The position numbers were made by a program, and so were the translations under genes. The notes under the pieces are model-generated. The model did not search any database, was not told the origin of the DNA, and saw nothing but the letters and a program-made list of their open reading frames with translations. DNA of 64,000 bases from Sthenelais limicola (Eukaryota > Annelida > Polychaeta > Phyllodocida > Sigalionidae): the NCBI GenBank assembly GCA_942159475.1, contig OW804096.1, positions 110,148,194-110,212,193 on the forward strand, given 5' to 3'. Each line of letters begins with the position of its first letter. Positions within the stretch are counted from its first letter, which is position 1. Below are positions 11,966 through 23,999 of the stretch, in pieces.

Positions 11966-13010
11966 GGTCATGTCACGTTATCAATATATATAATATGTGT
12001 GTGATAAATTTGATGCGGTTCTCTAAGGTCGTCTTCACCTTACAAGAAAAGGAACGTTTCAATGATCAAGCTTTGGTGCACCCAACTTCTCCAACCTTGT
12101 TACCTCAGATGTTCCCAAGTAATTAACATTTACAAGTACGGCCCTTCTTTGATCTCAGATCGTTGCCATCACCAAGCTATTGGTGGTTTCATGTCCTATA
12201 GTTGAAAAATAACCCAATGGAGAAAGTCGCATACACCAAAGAAACGCCACTGTGACCCATCCCGTTAAAGCGGGTTCGGGAATATATAATATAGACTATT
12301 GACCTTTGCAGACTGAATATTACCCCACACATGGCTGGAGAAAAGCATAAGAACCTTTAGTCCGGAACCACAATAAACATGACACATTCGCATTAGTAAA
12401 CGTTTCTAGTTGATTGGACCTGTTCAGATTTCCACCGGCGCTGCCAAAATACTTTTGTTATCCCTTTCAAACCAAACATCAACATAGCATGATAATTGAT
12501 CGTTCAAGTCGACACAAGACTAAAAATTTACTTTTTATAAGCTTTTAAGGATCGACGATCAGTAGCCGATCGATGCAATAGTGTGTTTACGCTTGTGTTG
12601 TGGCACCATGGTGTCTGTGGCTTCTCCTCACAAGGCGGCGAACATCGATACCTCTACTCAAGGACTCGGTGAAAAGAACACTTCATTCATGAAAAACCTC
12701 CAAGCACCTCTCTCATGCCTAACCCAACTAATATTAGAGATAAATTAAATTGAAATTTATGAAATAATAAGATTGAGAAAGTCAAGTCTCAATTATTAGT
12801 ACAACGACCGGTTCCAATTTCTAGGTGGAGTTTATTGGTATGATAAGCCTTTATATGTCTTCATCGGAGGATACTAAGTTGGTGAGATTTGCCCCTGAGG
12901 TGCAAATAATATGAGTAACACAAGTTACTCATTTATGACGTCATAGAGAGTTAGCAACAATGGGTTTTGCACTTAGTTAGGTATCTTCTAGGGAATCTGT
13001 AGTCCCTAAT

Positions 13011-13112
13011 TATACCCTAATAGAAGAGGGTCAATGATATGGTATAATGTCAATTCTTGCACATTGAAGGTGTTCTAAGCGATATTCCATGCTGAAAATT
13101 TGGAATTACACT
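13011..13112. repeat. Direct repeat, copy B
   Basis: Second copy of the segment at 11661-11766, about 1.35 kb away in the same orientation, with a few substitutions and a small deletion after ATATGGT. To its right a short tandem CTAGTATGAAT motif begins (13130-13220). Confidence 0.85.
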
Positions 13113-13318
13113 GTGGATGGTGTTCCATTATCCAGTATGAATATTCTAGTATGAATACCGTAAATCTTTGTACACCGTAAAATTGTACACCGTTAATCTA
13201 GCATGAATATTCTAGTATGAATAAAAAAATTCAGAAATAATTTTTTCATCAATAATTTTATCTTGTGTTCATAAAATTTTACAACATTCATAGTATGAAC
13301 AATAGTTTGTAAGGCAGT

Positions 13319-14290
13319 TTCAATTCAATTCAATTAAAAAATTCTTTATTGCTGATGTTAAATTACAATTGGTTGATCATCTATGACTGTCGTGTCAGCT
13401 CTTCCGATGATTGCCTTTTTCGGAACTTTGATTTGAGTTGCAAATTAACTAACATACTAACAAAACAAACTAACTTCAGTAGGCCTACATGGAGATGATG
13501 ATAGGATTACTTACAGTGAGAATATAGTGTAGAAGCAGCAAATGACTACAGTATTTGACTTAGTGACAGAAGTACAGACATGTGGGGCAATTTTATTTTT
13601 CATGTATGGTTAGCAATATATAAATAAGGTACTAGCTGTCTTAAGTAGGCAAAAGGAGCAAGGCACAGTAAAGTTTTAGCACCTCAGAAGGGTGCTAGTA
13701 GTTTATCAGGGATGTTTTTAGTTTTGAAGGTAATATGGTTAGGTTTCCCTTCCCTTTGCATGACTCTGAGTTGGGAGTTTCCCTGTTGTGAATATTATTT
13801 TGATTTTATGATCAATAAAAGGCCATATCTAAAATGTGTTTGTCTCTTCTAGCTTGTAGGGGCAATAAATTAAACTTTTTTGTCTGTGGTCTACATTATC
13901 ATATTTAGATTCATTAAAGATTATTCACAGAGCCAAATTTTTCTTGAGTCTGTACTTTTTGTAATAGGGCTTTAGGGACAGAGTCATGTAGTAAATCGCA
14001 AAAGTCTATGTTGGGGAGGATGGCCATTTTGTATAGGTCATGTTTAGCTTTCTGGGTGAGAGAGTTTCTGGCCTTATATAGCAGCCTAATTGTTTAGGTT
14101 ATTTCTGTTTATGCTGTCCAGGGTTATCAAATGTTGAACGGAGTCAAAGATTTTTTTGGTTTCCCACCTTGGCCTGAGTAGTGGGCGATGGAACACAGTT
14201 TGAATTTTCAATTTTGATAAGTTCAGGGAAATTTTGTTCAGTTTGCACCAATAGGTCATCAAATTTAAGTCAGTTTGCAGGCACATAGAG
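13319..14290 (-). mobile_element. Decayed non-LTR retrotransposon, 3' end
   Basis: On the minus strand, 14286-14200 encodes a reverse-transcriptase thumb-like stretch: DLNLMTYWCKLNKISLN, matching the W-C-x2-N-x-L-x-L-N motif of jockey/CR1-type elements. The frame is then lost. The 3' end on this strand has AATAAAG (13345-13350) and a tandem ATTGA tail (13319-13335), typical of these elements. It is 5'-truncated and dead, sitting in the last intron of the RING gene in the same orientation as the gene. Confidence 0.65.
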
Positions 14291-14891
14291 ACTTCTGCTT
14301 TCTCAACAATTTAGGGTTTCTATGTAGCGGAGACCATCAAAATACAATATCTGACACGTTGGAAACCATCAATATGCATAGACTATTTTACGTTAAACGT
14401 AGAAAAAGTCTTGTGAATAACGCACCGACTCCTTAGCACAAAGCATTACAGAGAAGGCAAGGCATTAGCATCAAGAGGCAATTTATATCATGTGTGTATT
14501 ATTTCACTCCCAGAAGTCTCATTAAAGGCTAAAAGGCAATTTGCTCCGGCTCAACGTACCTTCATAAATACATGGTGCGGGCACATGCATTTTATTTACA
14601 TCCAGGCCTGCGGTATCGCTTAAGAATATGTCGAAATTATCATCCCCTTCCCGCGCCTAATTGGCGTGTCTCCTAGCTCTAGGCTAATCATCCTAGGACA
14701 CCAAATAAATCTGATATAAAAATGTACGTATGGACTATCAGGGATAAATCCTACCCCAGGAAATATCAAAGTACTTTTCCCTTGAACAATTAAAGATAAT
14801 CCTACGCATTTGGTACACATATTGCCCAAACATTGAAAAAGATTAAAATAGAGCATATTTCCTTTCGACAGGGAAACCATTGGTACCATAC

Positions 14892-14971
14892 CTCATCTTT
14901 TTCCACTTTTGCATCGGTTCCGGTGTACATGTAGAGAAATGGGTGGGAACTGTTGTAGAGGATTCTATTTC
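14892..14971 (-). CDS. RING gene, penultimate exon
   Basis: Acceptor AGCTATCATTGGCTTCAG ends at 14972 and donor GAG|GTATGG begins at 14891. Only one frame avoids stops in a sensible way: two bases, then 26 codons including NSSHPFLYMYTGTDAKVEKD, leaving phase 0. The RING exon at 11598 starts in phase 0, so the glutamate at the end of this exon is followed directly by the first RING cysteine. The incoming phase (1) matches the donor at 28774, completing a glycine codon. An alternative acceptor 16 bases upstream (GTTTAG at 14988-14989) also keeps the frame, in phase 0. No domain by itself. Confidence 0.6.
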
Positions 14972-14999
14972 CTGAAGCCAATGATAGCTAAACTGACAA

Positions 15000-17900
15000 G
15001 AGTGTAATGGAGTAATAAACAACGCGCTCCCACCTTACAAGTCTGAACACGGATAAATCATGGAGCATGTACTGCATCAACAGAGAATATTGTGGAACGT
15101 TTACGGCACAATTATATTGTATGGGGCATTAACCCATATGTATACATGCTTTTTACAGGAACGATTCACTAAAGGGGTCTCTCATTGGTTGTCCTGTATA
15201 TGAATCAATCACACACAACGCATAACTATTCTGTGTGCATCTCTCCCCTAAATATTTTAGACAGCCTCCTAGGTTGAAGGTCGAGTGTGCGAAGAGTTCA
15301 ATTTCCTATCCAAAGTAGCTGGGCCTTCATTGGCCTGAGGGGAGAGCCAGGAAATCCTAGACGTATCTACCCAATCGGTTCACCTGACATTTACTAATGG
15401 CAATAGGTGACCGATAAACATTCTACATTACCTTATAGCCTAGTATAATATAATAGTCGATCTTCGTACTTTCGCTATTATTCCAGAGACATGAAAGCGT
15501 ACATCACCTTTTACAAAACAACATTTCATTCATGTATAAGGGAACAATTGATTTATTATTTATTATTTACCGAAACTAGTACTTGTTCTCTGCAGCTCTA
15601 TCAAGCCAACTCTAATTGATACTTGAACGTAGGTCTCCCAGGCACAGTGGGATGTGCCAGACAGCTAAGCCAAAGTACTTGTCTCAAAGTAGACTTTGGG
15701 GCGAGACACCGCTCTACCATTACGACAAAGCGCATCTATTTGATTTATAGTTCAACGTAATAGTTTGCATGCCCTTTTAAATTAAAACAGGTGGTAAACT
15801 GAAGTCCGTTGAAAATTTCATACAAAATATTTAGTGTACCTTGATCCTTGACGGATAAAATATTTTCAAATTCAATATGTGGCCCCCGTTAACGGGACAG
15901 GAGGTAACCATGTCTGGACTGATTGATTAGTTTGTCTCTCAAGGATCAAACTATTTTCATCATAATTTGTTTCTTATAGTTTGTTGCCTCTCATGCTTAA
16001 AGCATCATGCGCTATGCGGATGGGCAATATGGAAATTGGTTGTTGCGTACGTAAAAGGGCCTCACTTTAGGTAGGCACACCTCCAACATAACTCCCAGCA
16101 TTTTTTCTCTATTGTGGGGCCACCCTAGATAATCTCTGTGCTTATGCCAACGGTCCTGTCAAAGTCGGAATTAAATTGGGAAATGTTCGGGTTGATAGGG
16201 GCGAAGGCAGGAGGCTGTCAGGTGGTGGGATTAGCATTAATCGACCTCTGGACTTGAGGATTAGGGTCGGTAAGATGGATTGGCGTTTAGCTAATGACAC
16301 CAAACGCGACCTGTGCGTGGATAGCCAAACGCCAGCACCTGTGTTTGCCTTGTGTACGTTGTTGGGCAGCCGAGTAGTTCATGGAAACTATGCATTGGCT
16401 CAGGCTTTTATAGGACCAGGCATTGGATTGATCATCATTCAAATTCTGAAGGATGAACGGGCGCATAGCAAAAAAAACAGCCTTTTTTTTAAGGCTCCCC
16501 ACCGAAGACGGTACGAGCACCAAAGGCGCTTATATCGGGAAAGCTTATATATACCGTAAATACTTTTTTCATGGGCGCCGCTATCTTGTGTCTTGGAGGG
16601 TGCTCTTGGAGGTCCGCGCTGAAAGCTGGCAAGAACGTCCGACAGTCATCCAGTCGGGCCTGAAAACCCCATGTCAGCCTTTTATTCAAACCTCTAAATT
16701 CCTAGGTATATATCTTCAACACGTTTGCCTTAAATGATAAAGTAGGCACTCGCTTTGAATGGGCCATTTTAACAGGGGTGGGACTGTGTCAGAAATCTAG
16801 TGAATACCATTTTAATGTCGGTTTATGTTGTTTCCACGTAATCTGAAAACTATTAACTGTAGGGCTGCATATGAGTTTTCGACCTGTCAGGGAGCTTGTT
16901 CTACACAGGATACCAATTCCATTCTCTGTAATCAAGGCATATTGCCTCAGCAAAGAACCCCATGTAAAAAGACCACCAGCCACCTAGTGTGTCCTGTTAT
17001 TGTTAAAGCCCTATGAAGCAGAGGCCTTTGGCCCGATACAAACGGTCCACTATCCATGGTATGCATTCACTATAGTGGCTATCGTGGTCAGTATACAACA
17101 CTACTTGTATAACCTGATCATGTATCCGACCATTGGTCTTGGCCCTGACACCCAGTGGACCATAGATCTACCATATCAAGGCCATCAGATAGAGCATGGC
17201 CAAGCACGTAGTGTGTAAAGGATAGGCTCACTACTTGCTCCCGGATCACAGACGAGATCATGGTCCAGGCACTCATATAGTGACTGTTTTATCTCACATG
17301 ATGAATTATGTCCAAGGCACTTATTGTTTACATTTGCTCTCGTCACTCCTGCAGGGAACCTGAGATCCCATTATGATACTCCACTTGTCATGTTCATGCA
17401 GTCTATACAGGAGCAACGATCTCAGACACAATTTGTGAAACCCTAGGAGGTATATATATTTTTTTACATCTAATTTGTATACATATATTGTACATGCGTT
17501 GAAAGTATATACAGCAGGGTTGAGTATTCAGCGCAATACACCGTACCAAATGTCTAATACTTTAAAAGTATTATACGGCTTCAGCGATACTAGGGGATGT
17601 TTCCATGAGATCTGCCTAATCAAGGAATGCTCAATCTGATTCTCAATCCTATTGTCATCCCTTCACAGAGGCAGTGCGAACGTCCTGATAGAACCGGATC
17701 AATTCTCTTAGTCAGGAGTTGTGTAAGGATGCCCGTGGGTGCAATAGGTGGTTAATGAGATCTGGAAAGGTCAATCCCTGAATGCGAGCCTCCATATAAA
17801 AGCCCTTGTTGCTACAATCCCACCCCAAGGTCAATGCTCCTTACTTTGTAGATGTATCATTACACTTAAAGGCAAAGAATGGCAAAAGGTCAGAGATCGA

Positions 17901-19700
17901 ACATCTGCCAAAGAAGATCTGCTCTACCCCTGGCCTTATAAGGAGATTCTAATCCTCTTGTATGCCTGGAACCGATTACAAATTACGCCCAGCGAGAGGT
18001 ACAGTTTATACTGAAGAAAATGAAAATATATGCGGAATATGGAGACATGGGGTAGGAATCCTTTGCCAACAAAGAAAAATATAAGACATGAAAAGGACGT
18101 CATGTTTAAACGCCAGGCTAAAATGTTACTTAAGTGTCTTAAAGAATTGCCCTCGTTATATAAGTAAGCCTTTTGATATAATGTTATAACTCGTTGTGAG
18201 TAACGGTGTAAGTAATGTGAGATTCTTGTGGTAAATATTTATGTTGCCATTTAGTGTGGATTGGAAATTCATGGAGTACAGGCGGCATGATGGAATGAAT
18301 ACTCAGGGCGTGCACATGTTAAACGTGGTCTCAGATATCAGTGGTAAGACCAATGCAATAGGCGACCCAGCGGCAATGTAGCGTTCTCTCCCTCTAGTCC
18401 ATAGCATTACTGCACGCAGGATGAAACAATGTCAGCGAACATACTATGCAATAGATCGACTCTCCCTGGTTTGGCATTGCCATCATGAGCAAGGCCTTCT
18501 GCCAGACCAGATTATCTTATATAGGGCCCATATCTATTTGATGAATAGGTCGACTGGTACCAGCAACCCAAGGGCCAATACACTAGCGAAGAAATTGTTG
18601 TAATGTATACAAAAACCATACAAGTACTGATCAATATCATGATTTGATGCATTGTGTTCAGATCTAAGAACATGTTTTTTATGAGATAAATTTAGGATAG
18701 TAGCTTTAATTTAGATGCCAATTAAGATGCAGTCAGTCGAAAAGGCCGTTCAGACGTTTACTTTTGTTAAACGTACACGTACGGCCATGATTCTGATTGT
18801 ATCTTATTTCTTGCCGCAAAGGACTTAAGTCTCTGCTCAAAGGCTAAACAAGTGATGAAAACGCCATTGATTTTTCAATCCCATATATTTTGCAATGCAA
18901 ATAATACTATTGAGGAAATGAAAGAAAAGGAAAATTCAAAGCATCGATGAGACACAGGTAGAAAGGTGTGTATGCCTATCAAGAGGACCCTGCCACAGCT
19001 ATTTTTAAGACTTCGAGTTATACAATGAGCAGGTAAAACCTGGAGCCATTCAATGTTGAAGTTCGTATAAAATGTGTATAATACGAGGGTTATTCAGCAG
19101 GTAGTATTGACCGCCGTCCTTCGGATCCTTCGGCATTTCCATGGAAACACCTGGGTCGACGCCTTTGCCAGGGAAGCATGGCGACAGCTTTTAACCGACA
19201 TGAACTTGAAGGACATCAGCGAATGAATACACTGTAAAGATAAGCATTTCTAACCGGTCGTTAGCCCTGAGGGAACCGGGGGCTAAAACAAAATGATTAA
19301 AGTAACACAAGCTAGTATAACCATGAACAAGGAGAATGGCAACCAAGGTGATTTCTAAAGGTTGGCGTCTGCAATGGATGGGGGTGGAAGGGTTGTTTCT
19401 GTTGTTTGTGTTAATGCCATCCTGCCCATAATATGCCACAAAATGATATGATACTTCAGATTTATTTCCGCCTTCATTTCATTGCTCGTTCAGCAATGGA
19501 TTTTTATAATATAAATGTGATAATAGTGACTGGTATGAATGAATAATAGCACGCGGATGTAAAAGCAATGATTTAACAAAACAAATCTGTTATCAGAGAG
19601 TATGATTGATTATCTTCTGCCAAGGGAGGACGAAAATAACTATTGACTCTGATTTCTAAAATTACCGCCAGATAAAACAATAGTCTGTATCCTTCCAGAC
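15000..19700. other. Intronic sequence; several unrecognised frames
   Basis: Would lie in the large RING intron. Frames such as 16176-16559 (+) and 17000-17218 (+) read without splice signals and match nothing I know. A terminus-like word TACGAGGGTTATTCAG (19082-19097) resembles mariner-type ends, but no partner end was found. Confidence 0.4.
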
Positions 19701-19773
19701 ACAAGCATATATTATACTATAGCTCAAATATAGGGCGGCATATATCGTATGGGCAATTTTGGCGAGTACTATA

Positions 19774-19977
19774 TCAACTTAGCCTAATCTCCTTTGTTAT
19801 CGCATCGTCAAAAGTATGCTCTCCGTCGTCTAACAGCCGTCCCCGGGCAACGCCGGAGTTAAAATATGCCAGGTCGGCGTGGTTCAAATACCGCGTTTTA
19901 TTCATCCGACGCTCATGGTATGTTATCATAGTTTGCCCGGTGCCAGAACAGCCCTCTAGCAGGAAACTTTTTATCAT
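19774..19977 (-). pseudogene. Open fragment with degenerate P-loop-like word
   Basis: A G+C-rich 67-codon block containing LLEGCSGTGQTMITYHER and YLNHADLAYFNSGV. GCSGTGQT resembles a Walker A loop (GxxxxGK[ST]), but the essential lysine is glutamine, so nucleotide binding should not be assumed. No good splice site or upstream extension was found; a stop lies just before the first methionine. It could be a decayed retrocopy or a chance frame. Confidence 0.22.
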
Positions 19978-20330
19978 ACATCAAACTGTAACAAGACTGG
20001 ATTGGATTCACGGTGGCTGACTGGGTCTAAACTAGGCTTGGTGGCTCAGGTCCTTCCAGTGATGCCATGAATATTTCCGGTCATGGCGAGAGTTCAGGTA
20101 AAAAAGGGGAGAGACCTTTGATTGAATAGGGTGGAGTCCTTCTTGGATATCTCCTCCCTTTATGTTTTATTGTGCAAGGAGCCATTAACTCCTAATCCTG
20201 TGTAAGTTCAGAAGTTATTCTTCTTAGCGGACAGAACCGTAATAAATTATCAGCATAGAACCACCGGTGGTTTACTTTCGGTCCAGGCACTACGTCAAGC
20301 AGATCGAGCAATTATTATACTACCAAATGG

Positions 20331-21650
20331 CATGATGTAGGTTTATAATCGGGTCGAGATGAGCTGAAGAACGGAACAGGTCCCTTTGGGACTGATTCAG
20401 GTAGGCCTAGATTGTAGATTTATTTGTTATATTTACCTTAGCCATTTATTACTGTATTTCTTGCCAAATTATCGGAACTTTGCTTGAAAACTTTCGAAAC
20501 ATGCAAGGCAGCGCTACGCAGAGGAGCGCAACGTCGCCAAGCGCGCAATGTCTCCATACTATGGAAAGCCATTTATACATGTTATAAATTAACCCCAAAT
20601 CGGGAGAATTAGTAGGCTAACCCGGAAAGTGACTGACGATTTCACCATTGAAAATGCATGCGAACTGGGGAATTTTGTTCCGGGTTAGCCGAGAATTAGG
20701 CACGAAATCGGAAAATTCCTAAAATTCCCAAATGCTTTATAATATTTAGCTAATCTTCCCTTTCCGTCATTCCTACTTAGACTTCATCAATTCTTGATTG
20801 GGGCATAGCTTTTGTTAATTCACTCCGAGCTGAGATCTAATTCTCTAGACACCCTGCTACTTCGGAAAAGCACTATTTCTCTTTTGCCAGTTCTCAGCTA
20901 ACCCGGAAAAAATTTCCCCAGTTCGCATGCATTTTCAATGGTTAATTCGTCATTCATTTTCCTGGTTAGCCTACTAGTTCTCCCGATTTAGGGTTAATTC
21001 ATTCCGGGTTGGCCGCCGAGCTGGACCAATTCTCCTGAAATAGGATGCCAGTTCAAAAAGAAAAAGGCTAATCAGGAATATGGTTAGGTAAATTAGGAAA
21101 AGTGTTACTAAAATTCTGTACATTTGGGTTGTATGTATAAATGGCTTTCCATACTAATCAATCAAATTGCGTCATATGAGTCACATGTTACCATGACTAG
21201 CGTAACGGCACACTGTACGATTACAAAAAGATTGAAAGCACCCCGCACGGCACTAACTGATCAAGTATGTAACAAAGAGTTGTATGGGTTTATATTATAG
21301 GGCCTATAGGCTATTCCAAATAGTGTTTTCATGTATTATTACATGCTTGATCAGTTACTACAGCTTTTTGTAATTGCACTCATGTGCCTTACGCTTGTCA
21401 TGGTAACACATGACCCAAATGACACAACTTGATTGGTTTATGACGTCGCGCTCTTAGCGGCTGCTGTGTAGTGCTGGCTTGCATGTTTCAAAAGTTTTCA
21501 GACATTGTTCCCACAATTTGGCAAGAAATACAGTACTAATGAGGTAAATATCACTAATAAATCTACAAATCAGTATGTAATAAATACCACATGGCACTCT
21601 GTATGGTTTATATTCGGGTCTCGCCCCGATTATAAACCTACAGTTTACAG
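20331..21650. mobile_element. Foldback element, copy 2, interrupted by a MITE
   Basis: Starts with ACCAAATGGCATGATGTAGG and TTTATAATCGGGTCGAG, as in copy 1, and ends with GGCACTCTGTATGGTTTATA (21594-21613) and a small foldback around TCGCCCCGATTATAAACC. Between them are inverted copies of the words AATTTGGCAAGAAATACAGTA and of the CAAATTG/CGTCA block. The element is split by the 590-bp insertion at 20562-21151. No coding capacity. Confidence 0.65.
20562..21151. mobile_element. MITE with perfect 19-bp TIRs and TA target duplication
   Basis: Left end TGGAAAGCCATTTATACAT (20562-20580) and right end ATGTATAAATGGCTTTCCA (21133-21151) are perfect reverse complements. TA dinucleotides flank both ends (20560-20561, 21152-21153), the target-site pattern of Tc1/mariner-type transposition. 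Inside, a longer inverted repeat (about 20589-20699 and 20894-21000) shares TGCATGCGAACTGGGGAA and GGCTAACCCGGAA. No open transposase frame, so it is non-autonomous. It interrupts the older foldback copy and restores that element's continuity when removed. Confidence 0.85.
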
Positions 21651-22683
21651 GAGGGCATATTGTATATTGTATAATTATAGGCCCATATTTCTTGTAATCT
21701 CTCGAGGTTGCTGGTTCGAGGTTGCTAAATCTGTTTTAACGCTGGTGTCTTGGTGTGCGCTCTTTGCCAATAGACAGAGTGAAATGTGCGATGATAATTA
21801 ATTTAACTTAATCTTATTATGCATGGGGTTGAGGAAGGTTAATTCTATTTTAAACGAGCTGGGGTCTTAGTCTTCTTTAACTTAATCAAGAGGCACAGGA
21901 CTGTTTGTTCGCCTAATGGGTCTTTAGAGTTCCCAAGTGTGGTATTAAAACCTCCCTCTATACCCTAGGGGAATGCCTAGTACGGCTCATTTCTCAGTTT
22001 CTATTTTGCGCAATACTAGCAGCAAAAATAATGATAGAACAGCTCATTGTTACATTTCGAGATAGAACAGCCGTGCATTAATGAAAATAAGCATTAATTC
22101 AAAGGGTCGTTCCTAGTCTGACACCAAAGCCAAAAACGATGGGGAGGAGGCATTGGGGTTGCCGGCTTTTCCCATGACAAGCCCCAAACTAATGCGATTA
22201 TGATGCAATTCTATGCTTGAATTTATGTTCCATCGGTTCGTTCCAGATTTAATCAGGTTTGCCGCCAAATAACATGTCAATAACAATCCTATCGGAATGT
22301 ATCTAGCCGCTTCTGAACTACCAGGTGGACCGCATATCTGATAGTGGTGCTAGCAGTAAATTTTGTTTGCAATCATACAGCAAACAAACGCAGGAGGCGT
22401 AAGGCACGGTGTATCTTATCAGTATTCATGATTATGCAAAGTGTCGGTATCAGCTGCGCCAATGAGCCCGGATAAATCTGTAGCGCATTTATTCACTTGC
22501 GACATTATAGAGTTTGGATTGCTGCTTTTTACCTTCCCTTGCATCAACATGCCGGAATCGATAAGGTCATTCATACACACCCGTGACACCGTTGTAACTT
22601 CATACGAAATGATGTAGCCTCTAGCCTACATTAAAATAATAGAGACAGTTGAAAGACGGTTCTCACTGTCTAGGGTTCTAATG

Positions 22684-22717
22684 ATATATATATATTATAT
22701 ATATATTATATATAGTC
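22684..22717. repeat. TA-rich microsatellite
   Basis: Imperfect (TA)n tract ATATATATATATTATATA and its continuation. Confidence 0.9.
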
Positions 22718-23699
22718 AGTGTATTCGGAAATATGTACAATGTAGGTACACTGACAACCAGTATAGCGACTGTCAGCCTGCCTTATATTTACCTCTTGTA
22801 GGGGTGTAATCGAAGGAACTTCTAGGATGACGAATGGGTGAATAGATGCTCGATTCACGACAAAGACATGTCACAAGGCTAGCGACTTTGTTTTATGACA
22901 CAGATACTTTATCTCTATCAAGATCCAGCGAAGCATTAATTGGAAGGATTGTTCTTGTATCGTCGGCAACAGATGCACCCTTTGTTGCGTAGAGTTTTAT
23001 TTATTCCACGTTGATTCATTGATTCAAATCTATGTATACATTCTCGTGGGAGACATTCATGTGTGATGGATGACACTTTCAATACAGAGCGACTATTCAA
23101 TATGAATCATTCACCATCCTTTACAGCTCCCGTTTGATTTTTTCCCTTGCACAAAAGAGAGTATGTGGAGAGGAAATTGAATTGCCTCTCATTGTATATC
23201 ATATTACTTGAAACATATTCAGTAACTGAATTTGTATTCAGTAAAGACATGTCCCCGATGGTGGAGTCCAGGGAAACTTTAGCTTTGTACTTCGGAAGGA
23301 AGGAAGGAACTGGTGGGTTGTATGCATGTCAAAAGATCCTATAATGCTCACACTACACCGGTATACTATATGATGATGATACCGTCTACAATCTATACAC
23401 ATCTTTACATAGCACTGATTGGGGAACAGTGCTGCTAAGTATAGTGAGTGCATATACATATATATTATATATAAAACTCAAAATTTCCTAAGAAATAGCT
23501 TTACAGTTTCTGCTATCAGCAGTTCTTCCAACTATCCCTGTGGGAATAATTTTGGTAATCCTGAAATTTGTCGAATCACGTTTATCTTATTTCACTTGAA
23601 ATGCACATCATGAAGAATGTCTTCTGGGGCTTATTTTAACAGCTGCTAACCAAGACAAATATCCCCACAAGAAGCATTTTAGATACGGATTTCTCATGA

Positions 23700-23999
23700 A
23701 TGTTTTCCGAAAATAAAACAAAAGCCTATAGAACACTTATCAACAGCAGCATACGCAAACAAGGGCACTTCCTTGGTGCCCTAGATACTCCCAAGTCGGA
23801 AGGCAAGGACCCTAAAACGAGCGGCACTCTATCGACCTTTCCTCCGCCAAACACCTTCATTAATCACTGTCAGAGAGACAAGCGAATCACCATGGACACA
23901 AGACAAGCTGTCCCCAGGAAGCTGCACAGCGCGACTGATAGCCTTCAAGACGTGGCCACCGAGCAACCCGGAACACCAATCCTTTTTACAGTGCTTTAA
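23700..23999 (+). CDS. Possible single-exon or start-exon ORF, 99 aa
   Basis: ATG follows an in-frame TGA and opens a 99-codon frame of higher G+C than its surroundings, ending in TAA. The protein is basic and Pro/Thr/Ser-rich (STFPPPNTFINHCQRDKR, DVATEQPGTPILFTVL), with no signal peptide, transmembrane segment or domain I know. The antisense strand is also partly open here, so strand assignment is not secure. Confidence 0.3.
   Translation: MFSENKTKAYRTLINSSIRKQGHFLGALDTPKSEGKDPKTSGTLSTFPPPNTFINHCQRDKRITMDTRQAVPRKLHSATDSLQDVATEQPGTPILFTVL

Noticed and set aside
14563..14660. Minus-strand exon candidate with a strong donor AAG|GTACGT and frame DDNFDIFLSDTAGLDV
   Set aside because: Its outgoing phase (1) does not fit the RING exon and no good acceptor precedes it, so it would break an otherwise consistent chain.
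16176..16559. 127-codon plus-strand frame, Arg-rich
   Set aside because: No splice sites, start context or motif; overlapping frames of similar length on the other strand point to chance.
18013..18030. Strong minus-strand acceptor CATTTTCATTTTCTTCAG
   Set aside because: The following frame stops after 24 codons and no convincing donor exists.
19082..19130. Mariner-like terminal word TACGAGGGTTATTCAG
   Set aside because: Only one end was found and no transposase motifs; not enough to call an element.
21700..21725. GGTTCGAGG word resembling a tRNA B box
   Set aside because: No matching A box, acceptor stem or cloverleaf around it.
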